Counted from the first letter of the stretch, positions 17,429 through 27,042 are shown. The stretch: 64,000 bases of DNA from Massilia sp. 9I (GCF_902506415.1 NZ_LR733275.1:248001-312000), one strand, 5' to 3'. Translations and numbers: made by a program. The notes: generated by a model from the letters alone, not told the origin.

Positions 17429-19639
17429 TCATCCCTGGCAGGCTCCCAGCACACTCCCCTTCTTCAGGTGCGCCGGCACCGCGTTTGGCGACACGCAGAC
17501 CTGGTTCGACGGATTGCTGTTGCTGCCCGTCTTGTGGCACACCAGCACCTTGTCGTTGCCGCAGCGTGCGTCGATCACCTTGACCGTCGTGCTGGCCTGC
17601 GCGAAGCAGCTTTCCGGGCTCGCGGCCTGCGCCGTGAAGCTGAATGAACCTACGCCAGTCGGCGCAAACATGGTCACCGGACCGCTCGCCGTGGACAAGC
17701 CACCCGCCGGGCTCCAGGTAAAGGTGGAGCTGCCCGCCGCATCGCTTGCACTCAGCTGCACGCTCTGCGGACCGTAACCCAGCGCGATGGTATTCGCCGG
17801 CAGGCCGGACGCTTCGCCCGCACCTGGCGTGACGGCGATCGACGGCTGCGGCACGTGGCCCAGCACATTCACGATGCCTTCCGCGCTAGCGCTGTTGCCG
17901 CCCTTGTCGAGGGCGCTCAGAACGACCTTCTGCGCACCGATGTCCGAGCACGAGAAGCTGGTGCGCGAAGCGCTGAGCGACTCCACGCCCCAGTTGTCGC
18001 TGGTGCCGCCGTCCAGATCCGCCGGAGTGATCGAGGCCGTGCCGTTGGCCAGCGTTACCGAGACCTCGCGGGTGCGCACGGCCGGCAGCTCGAAATCGTT
18101 GCTGACGGTATTGGCGCGCGCGCTCTCCACGCTCAGGCGGTTCAGCGCCGTCACGGTGTAGTAGTAATACTGGCCGCCCGCCTTGGTGTCGGCGAAGCTG
18201 GTGGTAGCGGCCGTATCGGTCACGCCCAGCAGGTTGGCCGGGTTCTCCAGGTCCATCTCGCGCTGCTTCGAGCGGTAGATGGCGTACTTGCGGGTCTTCT
18301 CGAATTCGTCCGCGCTGTCCGCCGCGCTCGCCCAGGCGAGGTTGACGGCATTGTTGTCGCCCGCGCTGGCAGCCAGCTGTGCCGGTGCACCAGGCGCCTG
18401 CGTGCCCTTCCACGCCATCACGGGCAGCAGGGCCGGACGCGCGTAGGTGCTGTTCTTCAAGGAGGTGCGGTAGCCCAGCGGGTCGTTCTGCAGGAACTGG
18501 TGGCGGAAGTGGATCTGGCCCGAGATGTGCGCCTTCGAGCGGTTGAGCGCGATCTGGTTGTTGATCTCGTTCGGGTTGCTCCATCCCGCCGTGTCGCGCA
18601 TCTTGTAGTCGGCCAGGCCGATGTACATGTGGCGCTCGTAGGCGTTGTCGTTCCACCAGGGGACCAGCAGCGAATAGTCCGAGCCGGCCTGGCCCATGTA
18701 CCAGTAGACCTGCGGCGCCAGGTAGTCGACCCAGCCCTGCTGGATCCACTTGCGGGTGTCGGCGAACATGGTGCTGTAGTGCTGCGAGGCGCCGGCGGAC
18801 GTGGGCGAGCCGACCGCCGGGTCGGTGCTGCTGCGGTAGATGCCGGAGGGCGAGACGCCGAATTTCACCCACGGCTTCACGGCGCGGATGCTGTCGTTAA
18901 CACGCTGGATCAGGATGTTGATGTTGTCGCGGCGCCAGTCGGCGCGGCCCGCGGTGGTGTTCGGGAAGCCGCGCGGATCGGCGTTGTAGGCATCGTCGTC
19001 GCCCGTGGTGCCGCTAGGGTAGAAGTAGTCGTCGAAGTGCAGGCCGTCGATGTCGTAGCGGTTGACGATGTCCATGATGACGCCCACGACGTGGTCGCGC
19101 ACCGCCGGCAGGCCCGGATTCAGGATCTTCACGGTGCCCACCGTTAGCATCCACTCAGGATGCGCGCGCGACACGTGGTTCGGCGCGTACATCGCGGTGT
19201 TGTTCTGGTTCGAGGCGGTGGCCACCGCGCGGTAGGGGTTGATCCAGGCGTGGAATTCCATGCCGCGCTTGCGCGTTTCGTCGATCGCGAACTGCAGCGG
19301 ATCCCAGGCCGGGTTAGGCGCGCTGCCCTGCTGGTTGGTCAGGTAGTAGGACCAGGGTTCGAGCTGGCTCGGGTACAGGGCGTCGGCCTGGCTGCGCACC
19401 TGCAGGAAGGCGGCGTTCATGCCGGTCGCCTTGTTGTGGTCCAGGATCGCCTTGAGCGCCGCCTGCTGCTGCGCCGGGGTCTGGGTGCGGTTCGGCCAGT
19501 CGAGGCTGATGTGGGTACTGATCCACACGCCGCGCAGCTCACGTTTCGGCGCAGTTTGCTGCACCTCGGTTTGGGCGTTGGCGCAGGAATAGGAAGCGAC
19601 GAGCATTGCGGCTGCCGCTGCAAGCAAAAGTTTTTTCAT
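17429..19639 (-). CDS. Secreted glycosidase-like protein (GHL10 domain, FN3 and C-terminal modules)
   Basis: A 736-residue exported protein. A signal peptide (MKKLLLAAAAAMLVASYSCANAQ) is followed by a GHL10/YngK-type glycosyl-hydrolase-like TIM barrel at about residues 33-385 (RELRGVWISTH, MNAAFLQVRSQADALYPS, FHAWINPYRA, YDIDGLHFDDYFYP, GWVDYLAPQVYW). An FN3-like module (about 400-510) and a beta-rich module with SFSCSDIGAQKVVLSALD (about 520-610) come next. The last 45 residues are a Cys-containing segment (VLVCHKTG, QVCVSPNAVPAHL, LGACQ). The GHL10 family is thought to act on bacterial surface or peptidoglycan-like glycans; substrate unproven. The gene stands alone between convergent ppc and an outer-membrane protein gene. 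Confidence 0.88.
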   Translation of the reverse strand: MKKLLLAAAAAMLVASYSCANAQTEVQQTAPKRELRGVWISTHISLDWPNRTQTPAQQQAALKAILDHNKATGMNAAFLQVRSQADALYPSQLEPWSYYLTNQQGSAPNPAWDPLQFAIDETRKRGMEFHAWINPYRAVATASNQNNTAMYAPNHVSRAHPEWMLTVGTVKILNPGLPAVRDHVVGVIMDIVNRYDIDGLHFDDYFYPSGTTGDDDAYNADPRGFPNTTAGRADWRRDNINILIQRVNDSIRAVKPWVKFGVSPSGIYRSSTDPAVGSPTSAGASQHYSTMFADTRKWIQQGWVDYLAPQVYWYMGQAGSDYSLLVPWWNDNAYERHMYIGLADYKMRDTAGWSNPNEINNQIALNRSKAHISGQIHFRHQFLQNDPLGYRTSLKNSTYARPALLPVMAWKGTQAPGAPAQLAASAGDNNAVNLAWASAADSADEFEKTRKYAIYRSKQREMDLENPANLLGVTDTAATTSFADTKAGGQYYYYTVTALNRLSVESARANTVSNDFELPAVRTREVSVTLANGTASITPADLDGGTSDNWGVESLSASRTSFSCSDIGAQKVVLSALDKGGNSASAEGIVNVLGHVPQPSIAVTPGAGEASGLPANTIALGYGPQSVQLSASDAAGSSTFTWSPAGGLSTASGPVTMFAPTGVGSFSFTAQAASPESCFAQASTTVKVIDARCGNDKVLVCHKTGSNSNPSNQVCVSPNAVPAHLKKGSVLGACQG

Positions 19640-19833
19640 GTTGTCTTTTTTTGCAGGTTGAGGTCAACGCACCAGAGGAGCGCTGGTGGCGGTCCCCGGC
19701 GCCTCTCCACGCGCCAGTGTGTTGCCATCCGCAAAACAGCGTACGCGCGAGCAATTTTGACAACCAATGAATTTCGGGTTGGGCGGCATAACCCGGATGC
19801 ATAACTGAACAGCCCGCCATAGAGGCGGACGGC

Positions 19834-20622
19834 TCAGCGCCGGATCGACAGGCCGATGGTGAAGGCGACATCAGGGCTGCGGCTGTTCAAACCGCGCGAC
19901 AACATGGCGTCAACCTGTACGTCTTTCGAGAGAAGGTAGGCGGCGCCGATGTCGAAGCTGGCTTCGGTGCCACCGTGTTTGCCACGCGCGATGCGCGGCA
20001 GCGCCACCTCGACCAGGCCGCGCAGGCGCTCGCCGAACTCCTTTTCCGCCACGATGCCGAAAATGCCGTAGCGGTAGCGTCCACCCTCGTCGCGGTCGAT
20101 GCCGATGCCTGGCATGACGCCGAGCGTCACCTCGTTCGGCAGTTCCCACTCGCCGGCCACGCGCAGCGACGGCCGCACGCCCTCGCCGCGGAAGGCGCGC
20201 GAGCCGCTGTCGAGTTCCGCCGCCAGGTGCACGCCGACCGATGGACGGCTGCCTTCGGCGTCCAGCGCATGCCAGCTCACCCCTACCGAGGTGTCGCCGT
20301 AGCCGGCTTCGGTCATGCGCCGGCCGTCCTCCGTCGTGTGGCGGATCATGCGGCCCTCGGTTTCGACCCGCAGCTCGAGCGTCTCGGCGACGCCGATGCG
20401 CAGCAGGGTCGGCGTCGACAGCGTGCGCTCGCGCCCTTCTTCTGCGCGCTCGCGCTCCCAGAGAAGGCTGGTTTCGAGCTGCACCCGCCCCTTGCCGACC
20501 ACCTTGCTGGATTCGACGAAATCGGGGCGGTCCGCTTCGATGTTGTCCCGGTCCTGATCCTGGGCGTGGGCGCCCGCGGCGCAGGCAAGGGTAAGGGCAG
20601 AGAAAATGAGGGTGTGCTTCAT
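19834..20622 (-). CDS. Outer-membrane beta-barrel protein, paralogue A (phenol-degradation MetA-like)
   Basis: A 262-residue exported protein. The signal peptide (MKHTLIFSALTLACAAGAHAQ) is followed by DRPDFVESSKVVGKGRVQLETSL, the opening typical of the MetA-pathway-of-phenol-degradation/transporter-like beta-barrel family, then alternating amphipathic strands and a terminal RSPDVAFTIGLSIRR strand. It is strongly similar throughout to the product of 22295-23071, roughly two residues in three identical by eye, so the pair arose by duplication. It lies 67 bp downstream of the chemoreceptor gene on the same strand. Function is not established; a role in passage or sensing of hydrophobic compounds is inference. 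Confidence 0.8.
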   Translation of the reverse strand: MKHTLIFSALTLACAAGAHAQDQDRDNIEADRPDFVESSKVVGKGRVQLETSLLWERERAEEGRERTLSTPTLLRIGVAETLELRVETEGRMIRHTTEDGRRMTEAGYGDTSVGVSWHALDAEGSRPSVGVHLAAELDSGSRAFRGEGVRPSLRVAGEWELPNEVTLGVMPGIGIDRDEGGRYRYGIFGIVAEKEFGERLRGLVEVALPRIARGKHGGTEASFDIGAAYLLSKDVQVDAMLSRGLNSRSPDVAFTIGLSIRR

Positions 20623-20689
20623 GGCGTACTCGTGTTTGAATTATTATCTAAAAGATAACGCAAACACGAGCGCGAGGCCGCACGCTTGG

Positions 20690-22282
20690 CTAGGCCAGCG
20701 CCAGCCGCGGAGAGCTTGGCACAGCTGCGCGCTGCCCTGCGCCCTGCTCGCCCAGCTTGAACACGCCCACCAGGCTGGTCAGCTTGGCCGCCTGCGCTTC
20801 CAGCGACTCCGCCGCCGCTGCGGCCTGCTCCACCAGCGCGGCGTTCTGCTGCGTGGCCGCGTCGATCTCGGTGACGGCCTGGTTCACCTGGGCGATGCCG
20901 GCATCCTGTTCGCGGCTGGCGGCGCTGATCTCGGCCATGATGTCGCTGACGCGCTGCACGCTCGCGACCACTTCGTCCATGGTGCCGCCGGCCTGGCCGA
21001 CCAGGCGGCTGCCCTCGCCCACGGTGTCGGCGGTGCTGTCGATCAGCACCTTGATCTCCTTGGCCGCCGCGTTCGAGCGCTGCGCCAGGGCGCGCACCTC
21101 GCTGGCGACGACCGCGAAGCCGCGGCCCTGCTCGCCGGCGCGCGCCGCTTCGACCGCCGCGTTCAGCGCCAGGATATTGGTCTGGAACGCGATGCCTTCG
21201 ATGACGCCGATGATGTCGCCGATCTTCTGCGAGGCCGCGTCGATCGCGCCCATGGTGTGCACCACCTGCGACACCACCGCGCCGCCGCGCACCGCCACTT
21301 CGCTGGCCGATGCCGCCAATTGGCTGGCCTGGCGCGCGTTGTCGGCGTTCTGGCGCACGGTGGTGGTCAGTTCTTCCATCGAGGACGCCGTTTCTTCCAG
21401 CGAGCTGGCCTGGGTCTCGGTGCGGCGCGATAGGTCGAGGTTGCCGGCCGCGATTTCCTGCGAGGCGGTGCCGATCGAATCGGTGCCGTCGCGCACCTCG
21501 CTGACGATGCGGTGCAGGTTGGCGCGCATCGCTTCCAGCGCGCGGCGCAGGCGCGCGGTCTCGGTGCGGTCGCTGTCGAGCAGGCCTTGCGCGGCGCCGC
21601 CCAGTTCGCCGTCGGCGATGCGGTCGGCAAACGCGATCGCCTCGTCCAGCGGACGGACGATGGCGCGGATGATGAGGTAGCCCATCGCGACCGTAGCCAG
21701 CATCGCCGCCAGCGCCACCAGCATGATCTCCAGGCGCGCCGCGTCCACCACGGCGTCGCCTTCGGCGCGCGACGCATCGGAATCCTTTTCGATCAGTTCA
21801 CTCACGCTTTCCATGCCGCCCTCCAGCTTGCGGAAGGCGTCCATGAAGCCGCCGAAGGCCTGGCGCGCGGCGGCCTGGTCGCTACTCGCGAGCGCGACCA
21901 TGCGCGCGGCGCTGGCCAGGTAGGCCTCGACATCCGGGCGCACTTTGGCCATCCCCGCCTTGATGGCGGCATCCGTGACCGCGCGGTCCAGTTGCGCGAT
22001 GGCGTCCTTGAAGCTGGCCGCGTGTTCGTCGGCGTCTTTCTTGGCGGCGGCGTGTTCTTCTGGACTGGCCGCCATCAGCGCCGACAACACGTCGGCACGC
22101 AGGGCGTCGTGCATCATGTCGGCCTCCATCTGGTGACGCAGTGCCGAGCCGTTGACGCTGATCGCGTCCATCGAGCGGTCGAGCGATTGCACGGAGAGGT
22201 AGCCGATCAGGCCGACCACGCCGCAAAACAGCAGGGTCACGATATAGGACAGGCGCAGCTGGTGCTTGATGCTCAGTTTCAT
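20690..22282 (-). CDS. Methyl-accepting chemotaxis protein
   Basis: A 530-residue class I chemoreceptor. TM1 is at about residues 10-31 ([19 protein letters not shown]), followed by a periplasmic four-helix-bundle ligand domain to about residue 185. TM2 ([22 protein letters not shown]) and a HAMP domain with [18 protein letters not shown] come next. The cytoplasmic signalling domain has the conserved hairpin tip [31 protein letters not shown] and ends at a short tail. No C-terminal NWETF-type receptor pentapeptide is present, so adaptation enzymes would have to be recruited otherwise. It is flanked on both sides by paralogous outer-membrane barrel genes and starts 12 bp downstream of the second. 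Confidence 0.95.
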   Translation of the reverse strand: MKLSIKHQLRLSYIVTLLFCGVVGLIGYLSVQSLDRSMDAISVNGSALRHQMEADMMHDALRADVLSALMAASPEEHAAAKKDADEHAASFKDAIAQLDRAVTDAAIKAGMAKVRPDVEAYLASAARMVALASSDQAAARQAFGGFMDAFRKLEGGMESVSELIEKDSDASRAEGDAVVDAARLEIMLVALAAMLATVAMGYLIIRAIVRPLDEAIAFADRIADGELGGAAQGLLDSDRTETARLRRALEAMRANLHRIVSEVRDGTDSIGTASQEIAAGNLDLSRRTETQASSLEETASSMEELTTTVRQNADNARQASQLAASASEVAVRGGAVVSQVVHTMGAIDAASQKIGDIIGVIEGIAFQTNILALNAAVEAARAGEQGRGFAVVASEVRALAQRSNAAAKEIKVLIDSTADTVGEGSRLVGQAGGTMDEVVASVQRVSDIMAEISAASREQDAGIAQVNQAVTEIDAATQQNAALVEQAAAAAESLEAQAAKLTSLVGVFKLGEQGAGQRAAVPSSPRLALA

Positions 22283-22294
22283 GGTGGACCCGGA

Positions 22295-23071
22295 TCAGAG
22301 TTTGAAGGAGAAGCCAAGGGTGAAGGCGGTGTCGGGAGTACGGCTGTTCAGGCCACGCGAGAACATCGCGTCCACTTGCACGGTATCGGACAGCAGGTAA
22401 GCGCCGCCGATGTCGAAGGTCGCCTGGGTGCCGCCGTGGGCGCCTTTGGCGATCTGCGGCAGCGCCACCTCCACGAAGCCGCGCAGGCGCTCGTTGAAGG
22501 ACTTGCCGAGCACGACGCCGAGGATGCCGTAGCGGTAGCGGCCGCTGTCGTCGCGTTCGACGCCTACCCCCGGCATCACGCCGAGCGAATAATCTGCCGG
22601 CAGCTCCCATTCTCCGACCACGCGCAGCGAGGGACGCACGCCCTGGCCGCGGAAGGCGCGCGAGCCGCTGTCGAGGTCCGCATGGAGCAGCACGCCCACC
22701 GACGGCAGGCTGCCGCTATCGTCCATCACGTGCCACTTCAGGCCGAGCGAGGTGTCGGCGTAGCCGCTGTCCTTGGCGCGCAGGCCGCCTTCGGTCAGGC
22801 GTTGGTCGATGCGGCCGTCGGTCTCGACGCGCAGTTCGATCGTTTCGCCGACGCCGTAGCGCAGCAGGGTCGGCGTGGCGACCGTACGGGCACGCAGCGG
22901 ACCGCTGTGGTCGCGCTCGAGCAGCAGACTGGTTTCCACCTGAAGCCGGGCCTTGCCGACGACATTGCTCGATTCGACGAAATCAGGACGATCGGTGGCG
23001 ATCGTGTCCTGGGCGTGGACTGCAGGGGTGGCGCAGAGAGCGAATGCTGCAAGGGTGACAACAGGCTTCAT
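22295..23071 (-). CDS. Outer-membrane beta-barrel protein, paralogue B (phenol-degradation MetA-like)
   Basis: A 258-residue exported protein with a signal peptide (MKPVVTLAAFALCATPAVHAQ) and the same barrel family as the product of 19834-20622. Shared blocks include DRPDFVESSNVVGKARLQVETSL, SGSRAFRGQGVRPSLRV and VQVDAMFSRGLNSRTPD. ATG 23071 is chosen because it gives a clean signal peptide; upstream in-frame codons to 23221 read into AT-richer intergenic DNA. It is the first gene of a probable three-gene operon: barrel B, chemoreceptor, barrel A. Confidence 0.8.
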   Translation of the reverse strand: MKPVVTLAAFALCATPAVHAQDTIATDRPDFVESSNVVGKARLQVETSLLLERDHSGPLRARTVATPTLLRYGVGETIELRVETDGRIDQRLTEGGLRAKDSGYADTSLGLKWHVMDDSGSLPSVGVLLHADLDSGSRAFRGQGVRPSLRVVGEWELPADYSLGVMPGVGVERDDSGRYRYGILGVVLGKSFNERLRGFVEVALPQIAKGAHGGTQATFDIGGAYLLSDTVQVDAMFSRGLNSRTPDTAFTLGFSFKL

Positions 23072-23200
23072 GAGACTCCAATAAACTGCGAAAAATTGCC
23101 GTGAAGCATATTCTTCTGTTTGCTGAGCGTGCGTCAATATATGTGAGACATCGTCTGTACAAGGTATTAACAAAGCGTTGCAAGGGAGCCGCAACGGGCA

Positions 23201-23238
23201 AAAAAAATGCCGCACGGGCAAAACCCGGCGGCATTTTT
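23201..23238 (-). terminator. Intrinsic terminator of rpoD
   Basis: On the minus strand AAAAATGCCGC pairs with GCGGCATTTTT, and an inner CGGG/CCCG pair is capped by TTTT. A seven-T tract follows. It lies 17 bp beyond the rpoD stop and is a strong rho-independent signal. Confidence 0.9.
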
Positions 23239-23254
23239 GACCAACTGGTAAAAA

Positions 23255-25915
23255 TTACTGGTTGTGCAGGAAAGTCTTCAGTTTGTCCGAACGCGAAGGC
23301 TGGCGCAGCTTGCTCATCGCCTTGGCTTCGATCTGGCGAATACGCTCGCGGGTCACGTCGAACTGCTTGCCCACTTCTTCCAGCGTGTGGTCGTTCGACA
23401 TCTCGACGCCGTAGCGCATGCGCAGCACCTTGGCTTCGCGCGGAGTCAGCGAGTCCAGCACTTCCTTGATCACGTTGCGCATCGAGGCGTGCAGCGCGGC
23501 GTCCAGCGGCGCCAGCGTGGTGTTGTCCTCGATGAAGTCGCCCAGCTGCGAATCGCCGTCCTCGCCCATCGGGGTTTCCATCGAAATCGGCTCTTTCGCG
23601 ATCTTCATGATCTCGCGAACCTTGTTCTCCGGCATTTCCATCTTGGCCGCCAGGGTCGGCAGGTCCGGCTCGCTGCCGGTTTCCTGCATGATCTGACGCG
23701 AGATGCGGTTCATCTTGTTGATCGTTTCGATCATGTGCACCGGCACGCGAATGGTACGGGCCATGTCCGCGATCGAGCGCGTGATGGCCTGGCGGATCCA
23801 CCAGGTCGCGTAAGTCGAGAACTTGTAGCCGCGGCGGTATTCGAACTTGTCCACCGCCTTCAGCAGGCCGATGTTGCCTTCCTGGATCAGGTCGAGGAAC
23901 TGCAAGCCGCGGTTGATGTATTTCTTGGCGATCGAGATCACCAGGCGCAGGTTGGCCACGGTCATTTCGCGCTTGGCCTGGCGCGCACGCTTCTCGCCCG
24001 CCGCCATCTGCTTGTTGATGCGGCGCAGGTCGGCCAGCGGCAGCGCCACGCGCGCCTGCAGGTCGATCATGCGCTGCTGTAGTTCCTTGATCGCCGGCAG
24101 ATTCCGGCTCAGGACGGCGCTGTACGGATAGGCGCAGTCGACTTCGCGATCACCCCATTGCAGGTCGGTCTCGTTGCCCGGGAAGACCTTGATGAAGTGG
24201 GCGCGCGGCATGCCGCAGCGGTTCACGCAGATGTCCAGCACGGCGCGCTCGATCGAACGCACTTCGTCCATCTGGCCGCGCAGAGTGTCGCACAGCTTTT
24301 CCACGATCTTGGCGGTGAAGCGGATGCCGAGCAGCTCGTTCGAGATGATCGCCTGCGCTTCTTCGTAGGAGTCGGAACCGTAGCCGCTGGTCTTGAAGGC
24401 ATGGCCCATGCGGTCGAACTGCTTTTCGATCAGGGCGAACTTCTCGAGCGCGCTCTTGCGCAGCTGCGCCAGCTGCTCGGTCGAATAGCCGGCCGCACCG
24501 CCGCCGGCGGCGCCCTCTTCCTCTTCTTCCTCGATCTCTTCCTCTTCCTCGTCGTCGCCGGCACGGGCCGGGGCCGCCACCGGCACGGCCGCTTCGTTGA
24601 GGTCGACGAAGCCATCCACCACGTCGTCGATCTTCATCTCGTCGGACGCGATCTTGTGCGACAGCGCGATGATTTCCGAGATCGTGGTCGGACAGGCCGA
24701 AATCGCCTGCACCATGTCCTTCAGGCCGTCCTCGATGCGCTTGGCGATTTCGATCTCGCCTTCGCGCGTCAGCAGCGACACCGCGCCCATTTCGCGCATG
24801 TACATGCGGACCGGGTCGGTGGTGCGGCCGAAGTCAGAGTCGACGGTCGACAGCGCGGTCGCGGCGGCCGCTTCCACTTCGTCGTCGCTGGTGGCGGTCG
24901 GCACGTTATCCGACAGCAGCATCATCTCGGCTTCCGGGGCGCGCTCGTAGATGGCGATGCCCATGTCGTTGAAGGTCGCGATGATGCCTTCGATCGCTTC
25001 CGGATCGACGATATTTTCGGGCAGCTGGTCGTTGATCTGGGCGTGAGTCAGGTAGCCGCGCTCCTTGCCCATGTTGATCAGGTTCTTGATCTGCTGGCGA
25101 CGCTTTTCCAGTTCCGCTTCCGAGAAGCCGGCGCCGGCTTCGCCGCCCATCATGCCCGCCAGGCCCTTGGCCTTGCGCTCGCGCAGCTTCGAGGCCGCCT
25201 TCATTTCGGCGCGCTCGATGGTGTTCAGCGCCGCGACTTCGTCGTTCTCCGGTACGAACTCGCTCGGCTTGCGGCCGCGGCGGCCCGGGACCTTCACCTG
25301 CGGCAGCAGGTAGCCCGAGGTGTCGATCGCGGCCAGCGCGGCGGCATCGGTGGTGGCGTTGACGGCGCCCACGGCGGTCGGCGCGCTTGGTGCCGGCAGG
25401 GCGTTGGCGTCGGTGCGGCGGGTGCGGGCGCGCACGGCCTTCGGCGCGGCGGCCGCGGCTTCTTCGACGGCGGGCGCCGCTTCGGCGACGGCGGCGACCG
25501 GTGCGGCTTCGAGCTCCGGCGCCTCGGCGACGGCTTTCAGGGCGGCCAGCTTCGAACCGCGCTTCTTCACGACCACGGTCGCGGCGGCGTTCGGCACGGC
25601 GGCGGTGTAGTCCTCGAAGGCGGCCGGTTCGGCGGCAGGGGCCGCTTCAAGCGCTGCTTCAACCGGCGCCGGCGCTGCCGCTTCCACCACCTCGGCCACG
25701 TCCGGGGTGTCGATCGCGTCTTCGTTGGCGGCGCCGGCTTCGTGAGCGGCCTTGGCCGATGCCAGGCGCGAACGGGTCTTCACCACCGTCACCTTGGCCG
25801 CCGCTTCCGTTTCGAGGAAGTAGGAGGTCGCGGTTTTCGGCACTGCCAGCTGTGCCGTAGCCTTGGCGGGCGCTTTTTTGGCGGTCAGTGTCAGTGTCTT
25901 GGCGGTGTTTTTCAT
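23255..25915 (-). CDS. rpoD: RNA polymerase primary sigma factor RpoD
   Basis: An 886-residue housekeeping sigma-70. Region 1.1-like sequence includes [18 protein letters not shown], and region 1.2 has [22 protein letters not shown]. The non-conserved region carries an acidic run ([15 protein letters not shown]). Regions 2.1-2.4 include [30 protein letters not shown]. Region 3 and region 4 follow, with [27 protein letters not shown] as the -35 helix-turn-helix. It is much longer than E. coli RpoD (613) because of a roughly 250-residue Ala/Val/Glu/Lys-rich N-terminal extension before region 1.1. The start is supported by GGAGAG upstream. dnaG is not adjacent. Confidence 0.97.
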   Translation of the reverse strand: MKNTAKTLTLTAKKAPAKATAQLAVPKTATSYFLETEAAAKVTVVKTRSRLASAKAAHEAGAANEDAIDTPDVAEVVEAAAPAPVEAALEAAPAAEPAAFEDYTAAVPNAAATVVVKKRGSKLAALKAVAEAPELEAAPVAAVAEAAPAVEEAAAAAPKAVRARTRRTDANALPAPSAPTAVGAVNATTDAAALAAIDTSGYLLPQVKVPGRRGRKPSEFVPENDEVAALNTIERAEMKAASKLRERKAKGLAGMMGGEAGAGFSEAELEKRRQQIKNLINMGKERGYLTHAQINDQLPENIVDPEAIEGIIATFNDMGIAIYERAPEAEMMLLSDNVPTATSDDEVEAAAATALSTVDSDFGRTTDPVRMYMREMGAVSLLTREGEIEIAKRIEDGLKDMVQAISACPTTISEIIALSHKIASDEMKIDDVVDGFVDLNEAAVPVAAPARAGDDEEEEEIEEEEEEGAAGGGAAGYSTEQLAQLRKSALEKFALIEKQFDRMGHAFKTSGYGSDSYEEAQAIISNELLGIRFTAKIVEKLCDTLRGQMDEVRSIERAVLDICVNRCGMPRAHFIKVFPGNETDLQWGDREVDCAYPYSAVLSRNLPAIKELQQRMIDLQARVALPLADLRRINKQMAAGEKRARQAKREMTVANLRLVISIAKKYINRGLQFLDLIQEGNIGLLKAVDKFEYRRGYKFSTYATWWIRQAITRSIADMARTIRVPVHMIETINKMNRISRQIMQETGSEPDLPTLAAKMEMPENKVREIMKIAKEPISMETPMGEDGDSQLGDFIEDNTTLAPLDAALHASMRNVIKEVLDSLTPREAKVLRMRYGVEMSNDHTLEEVGKQFDVTRERIRQIEAKAMSKLRQPSRSDKLKTFLHNQ

Positions 25916-26106
25916 AGTGAAGCTCTCTCCAGTCGCGGCGCATGGCGCGCCAGCGATTCAATGTTCTAACGGACCCGCGGGCGGGTCTGGTTTGCGGGAA
26001 GCGGAAGTGGCCCTACCTGGGGGCGGACACGCGGACTTCAAGCACGCATTCCCCGGGGCCGCCCACAATCCCCGAGGGGTGGCGGCAAGCTAAGGAGGAA
26101 TGGACA

Positions 26107-26232
26107 ATGTTCAAAATCACGGTGTGCATGTCGGAACGAAAAAAAGCCCGTCGGGTGAAACGGGCTTGCATCTCATGTTCAAGGGAAGAACAGAAGGAAG
26201 GCGATATTATGCCGCATTGCAAGAATTGGTGA
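26107..26232 (+). CDS. Possible 41-residue small protein (weak)
   Basis: A short frame begins at ATG 26107, 8 nt after a perfect AAGGAGG (26092-26098) and ends at TGA 26230-26232. The peptide is Lys/Arg-rich with four cysteines, two of them as CISC (MFKITVCMSERKKARRVKRA, then CISC and HCKNW). No homologue is recognised. Against it, the frame overlaps a minus-strand intrinsic terminator, and the stem sequence forces part of the peptide. An ATG at 26100 gives a different frame with too-short spacing. It is listed because of the ribosome-binding site only. Confidence 0.2.
   Translation: MFKITVCMSERKKARRVKRACISCSREEQKEGDIMPHCKNW
26139..26167 (-). terminator. Orphan minus-strand intrinsic terminator
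   Basis: AAGCCCG (26144-26150) and CGGGCTT (26161-26167) form the stem, and seven Ts follow on the minus strand. It would stop any transcript running from the proQ side toward rpoD. It may end the candidate sRNA, or it may be left over from a gene formerly located here. Confidence 0.8.
26139..26199 (-). ncRNA. Candidate small RNA ending in an intrinsic terminator
   Basis: On the minus strand a possible promoter, TTATCA (26235-26230), 18 bp, CATAAT (26211-26206), would start a transcript near 26199. The transcript opens with the CU-rich stretch CGCCTTCCTTCTG, has a small GTTC/GAAC hairpin, and ends in a strong terminator AAGCCCG/CGGGCTT with seven Ts (26145-26139). That is about 60 nt, a typical size for a trans-acting sRNA. 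The CU-rich 5' part could pair with Shine-Dalgarno sequences. No gene precedes the terminator otherwise. This is a prediction only. Confidence 0.3.
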
Positions 26233-26507
26233 TAATTGAAATATCCGATAAGGGATATTACCACCCTGAATATGACCTCGGCCTCTGCGCCCATCTCCCG
26301 GCTGGTCTGCGACGGCGCAAGCCGTGCGCAAGGCAAGGGGCGGATCATACACGATTTCATGCCCGCACGCCTGCGGCGCCCCGCCATCTCTGATTTAATT
26401 TCTTGGGTTAATTCGTTTGCCGGATTCTCAAGAATAATGAAACAAGTACAATACGGCCCGCACTGGCGTCCGGGCGCCGTGCTATCCTTCGTTTTCCCGT
26501 TCTTACA

Positions 26508-27038
26508 ATGAAGTCAATGAATACCACTACCGCTGCCGAGACCGTCGACAACAACGCTCCTGAAACGCCGGATTCGCCGTCCACGAGCACCAACGCCCAG
26601 GCAGCCGAGGCCCCCGCTGCAGCTGCCGCACCAGCGTCGCCGGCGCCGTCCGCACGCGCCCTGCTCAAGCAGCTCCAGCAAGAGTTCCCCGCCTTCCGCG
26701 ACTGCCTGCCGCTGGCGATCGGCATCGACAAGCAGCTGCTGGCCCGTATGCCCGGCCTGGACCGCAAGACCATGCGCGCCGCCCTCGGCATCCATACCGG
26801 CTCGATGCGCTACCTGCGCGCCATGGAAAAAGCCAAGGTCCGCTACGACCTGGACGGCACCGCCGGCGCCGAAGTGACCGACACCCATCGCCTGCACGCG
26901 AAAGAACAGCTGCAGCAGCGCTTCAAGAAGGAAGCCGAGCGCAAGAAGGCCGAGCGCGATGCCGCCGCGGCCGAAGAGGCGAACCGCCAGCGCCAGGAAA
27001 AGCTGAACGCCCTCGCCGCCAAGTTCTCGCGCAACTGA
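26508..27038 (+). CDS. proQ: ProQ/FinO-family RNA chaperone
   Basis: A 176-residue RNA-binding protein. A low-complexity Ala/Pro/Thr/Glu N-terminus (about residues 1-45) is followed by a ProQ/FinO domain (about 48-135) with LLKQLQQEFPAFRDCLPLAIGI, RKTMRAALGIHTGSMRYLRAM and YDLDGTAG. A charged Lys/Arg/Ala/Glu helical tail follows. Family members bind structured sRNAs and mRNA 3' ends. ATG 26517 (MNTTT) is an alternative start three codons downstream. The next gene, an RNase D-like exonuclease, starts 4 nt after the stop, so both RNA-metabolism genes are probably co-transcribed. The symbol is used in the family sense. Confidence 0.88.
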   Translation: MKSMNTTTAAETVDNNAPETPDSPSTSTNAQAAEAPAAAAAPASPAPSARALLKQLQQEFPAFRDCLPLAIGIDKQLLARMPGLDRKTMRAALGIHTGSMRYLRAMEKAKVRYDLDGTAGAEVTDTHRLHAKEQLQQRFKKEAERKKAERDAAAAEEANRQRQEKLNALAAKFSRN

Positions 27039-27042
27039 GTCG

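Larger units (their letters stand above)
25916..26507. other. 592-bp intergenic region between divergent rpoD and proQ
   Basis: No convincing conserved gene fills this gap. It must hold the rpoD promoter(s) on the minus strand and the proQ promoter on the plus strand. It also contains a minus-strand intrinsic terminator at 26139-26167 with no recognised gene in front of it, a possible short RNA gene, and a 41-codon frame with a perfect Shine-Dalgarno. The stretch around 26200-26280 and 26390-26510 is noticeably AT-richer than the flanking genes. Confidence 0.6.

Noticed and set aside
24158..25969. A 603-codon plus-strand frame antisense to rpoD
   Set aside because: Gly/Arg/His-rich composition with no motif; it is a shadow of the Ala-rich RpoD extension.
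26013..26387. A 124-codon minus-strand frame upstream of rpoD
   Set aside because: It reads through the intrinsic terminator at 26139-26167, has no ribosome-binding site and no recognisable domain.
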